From positions 1 to 7,196 of the forward strand of contig CAJYOV010000010.1 in assembly GCA_913776405.1 (NCBI GenBank): 7,196 nt of DNA, read 5' to 3'. The stretch's first letter is position 1; each line of letters begins with the position of its first letter. Below are positions 7,196 through 7,196 of this stretch, piece after piece. The notes beneath the pieces are model-generated. The model had not been told where the DNA came from and did not search any database. It saw only the letters and a list, made by a program, of their open reading frames with translations. Origin of the DNA: Pseudobdellovibrionaceae bacterium. GTDB lineage: Bacteria; Bdellovibrionota; Bdellovibrionia; Bdellovibrionales; JAMPXM01. Made by a program: the position numbers and the translations under genes.

Positions 7196-7196
7196 G

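Noticed and set aside
6882..7196. A 105-residue C-terminal extension of CheA-2, since its frame stays open to the window end
   Set aside because: The extension is Arg/Ser/Pro-rich with no domain, while another frame over the same bases gives clear terminase motifs. It is best read as an out-of-frame translation after the junction.
6878..7196. An integrated prophage next to cheA
   Set aside because: Only a middle piece of one phage gene is visible, with no attachment site, integrase or gene start. A join inside terminase is not the usual edge of a prophage.

Overview
The window is a chemotaxis-type signalling cluster from a Gram-negative-looking bacterium of about 50% GC. It ends in a foreign, GC-rich fragment of a phage terminase gene. 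The genome type cannot be fixed from the sequence. Base composition and the density of Hpt/receiver proteins would suit a Bdellovibrionota- or delta-proteobacteria-like organism, but that is only a guess.

Layout. On the minus strand, reading leftward from about 1433, are a 322-residue Hpt-receiver protein and then, 17 nt further on, a canonical single-domain CheY (447 to 49). The first codons of a third gene may follow (31 to 1). A 129-nt divergent intergenic region (1434-1562) holds an AT-rich core and a small perfect inverted repeat. On the plus strand two CheA kinases lie in tandem. CheA-1 (1563-4094, GTG start) reads REC-Hpt-dimerisation-HATPase-CheW-CheW. CheA-2 (4164 to about 6881, TTG start) reads Hpt-dimerisation-HATPase-CheW-CheW-REC. 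From about 6882 to the end, CheA homology stops and a different frame encodes part of a GpA-type phage terminase large subunit at about 64% GC, against about 50% in the 300 nt before it.

How the genes could work together (inference). The two kinases each carry their own Hpt histidine, ATPase and two CheW-type coupling modules, with the receiver at opposite ends. The Hpt-receiver protein has a phosphoryl-accepting His and an Asp but no kinase domain, so it could shuttle or sink phosphoryl groups. The CheY has the full phospho-acceptor set plus the conserved Tyr and is the likely diffusible output. In all there are three Hpt and four receiver domains, but no chemoreceptor, stand-alone CheW, CheR or CheB in view.

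No RNA gene, CRISPR array, insertion sequence or integrase was seen, and there is no gene-free stretch over 300 nt. The abrupt cheA/terminase join is the most unusual feature and is more likely an assembly or library chimera than biology.
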